Of a stretch of 34,011 nucleotides of DNA, positions 33,891 through 34,011 are shown one piece after another (the first letter of the stretch is position 1; each line of letters begins with the position of its first letter). A program made the translations under genes and the position numbers. This DNA comes from Rhodoplanes roseus (GTDB lineage Bacteria; Pseudomonadota; Alphaproteobacteria; Rhizobiales; Xanthobacteraceae), in NCBI RefSeq assembly GCF_003258865.1, contig NZ_NPEX01000040.1, positions 1-34,011 on the forward strand, read 5' to 3'. Under the pieces are notes generated by a model. That model was given only the letters and a program-made list of their open reading frames with translations, was not told where the DNA came from and searched no databases.

Positions 33891-33964
33891 AATGTCAGCG
33901 CTCGCCGACATTAGCACATGTCAGCGATCGGCGACAATTAGGAATGTCATCGTTCGCCGACATT
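33891..33964. promoter_or_regulatory. Three tandem hipBA operator palindromes
   Basis: Three 22-bp imperfect palindromes lie at 33891-33912, 33917-33938 and 33943-33964. They follow the pattern AATGTC-N10-GACATT, with the inner arms also paired (AGCG...CGCC/ATCG...CGCC). Start-to-start spacing is exactly 26 bp in both intervals. Site 2 deviates at its ends (CATGTC ... GACAAT). Position and symmetry fit HipB dimers binding cooperatively across the promoter. Confidence 0.88.
33910..33937 (-). promoter_or_regulatory. Candidate hipBA promoter inside the operator array
   Basis: On the minus strand, TTGTCG (33937-33932) and GCTAAT (33915-33910) are 16 bases apart. The -35 element falls in operator 2 and the -10 in the gap between operators 2 and 1, about 30 bases before the hipB ATG. 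Occupied operators would block it. Confidence 0.45.
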
Positions 33965-34011
33965 TCCCGACCAGGGATCATGGACCGCGCGGCTGCGCGC
34001 GTCCCGACCGT

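Noticed and set aside
1-34011. CRISPR array, prophage, insertion sequence or integron
   Set aside because: No regularly spaced identical repeats, transposase, integrase or phage structural gene could be seen on either strand.

Overview
This window looks like a piece of a high-GC alphaproteobacterial chromosome, most likely Hyphomicrobiales (the Bradyrhizobiaceae/Rhodoplanes side). That placement is an inference from four things: very GC-rich third codon positions, so that almost every gene has a long open shadow frame; a typical alphaproteobacterial tRNA-Thr(CGT); orphan TctC (Bug) receptors; and mosaic palindromic repeats of the GTCATyCCGGGGCG type that I remember from that order. No phage, integrase, transposase or CRISPR array is visible.

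Layout. 1-1750: a possible 3' gene end, tRNA-Thr(CGT), and a GAF-PAS-GGDEF diguanylate cyclase (minus). 2039-6422: two paralogous AMP-forming CoA-ligase-like genes (plus) with related leaders, flanking a TctC-type periplasmic receptor on the opposite strand. 6432-10894: an RND efflux permease with the heavy-metal-type acidic triad, plus its membrane fusion protein (minus). 11368-12913: a split class I fumarase/tartrate dehydratase (plus). 12950-13270: mosaic inverted repeats. 13334-14326: a second TctC receptor (minus), divergent from a five-gene plus-strand cluster (14618-19094): DUF6282 amidohydrolase-fold protein, HpcH/HpaI aldolase, bicupin, quinone-oxidoreductase-like MDR enzyme, and IclR regulator.

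19101-24776 is all on the minus strand: a 94-aa unknown, an MFS transporter, leuC with a clear Rho-independent terminator, a truncated enolase-superfamily gene and an MFS carboxylate-type transporter. 25104-30628 (plus) holds an AraC regulator, a GrdB/PrdB-like reductase with CxxC where relatives carry selenocysteine, and a fused hydantoinase A/B (5-oxoprolinase-like) gene. A nested palindromic repeat at 30638-30744 separates this from a divergent NmrA/QOR2 - HxlR pair with tandem operators. The window ends in a hipBA toxin-antitoxin module with three operator palindromes at exact 26-bp spacing.

Taken together, most of the region is accessory catabolism: solute receptors, CoA activation, C-C cleavage, hydration and imide/lactam hydrolysis, each unit with its own regulator. 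Housekeeping content is limited to the tRNA and leuC. The least familiar units are the GrdB-like/HyuAB cluster, the DUF6282-aldolase-bicupin-MDR operon and the twin-ligase locus. Their substrates cannot be read from sequence.
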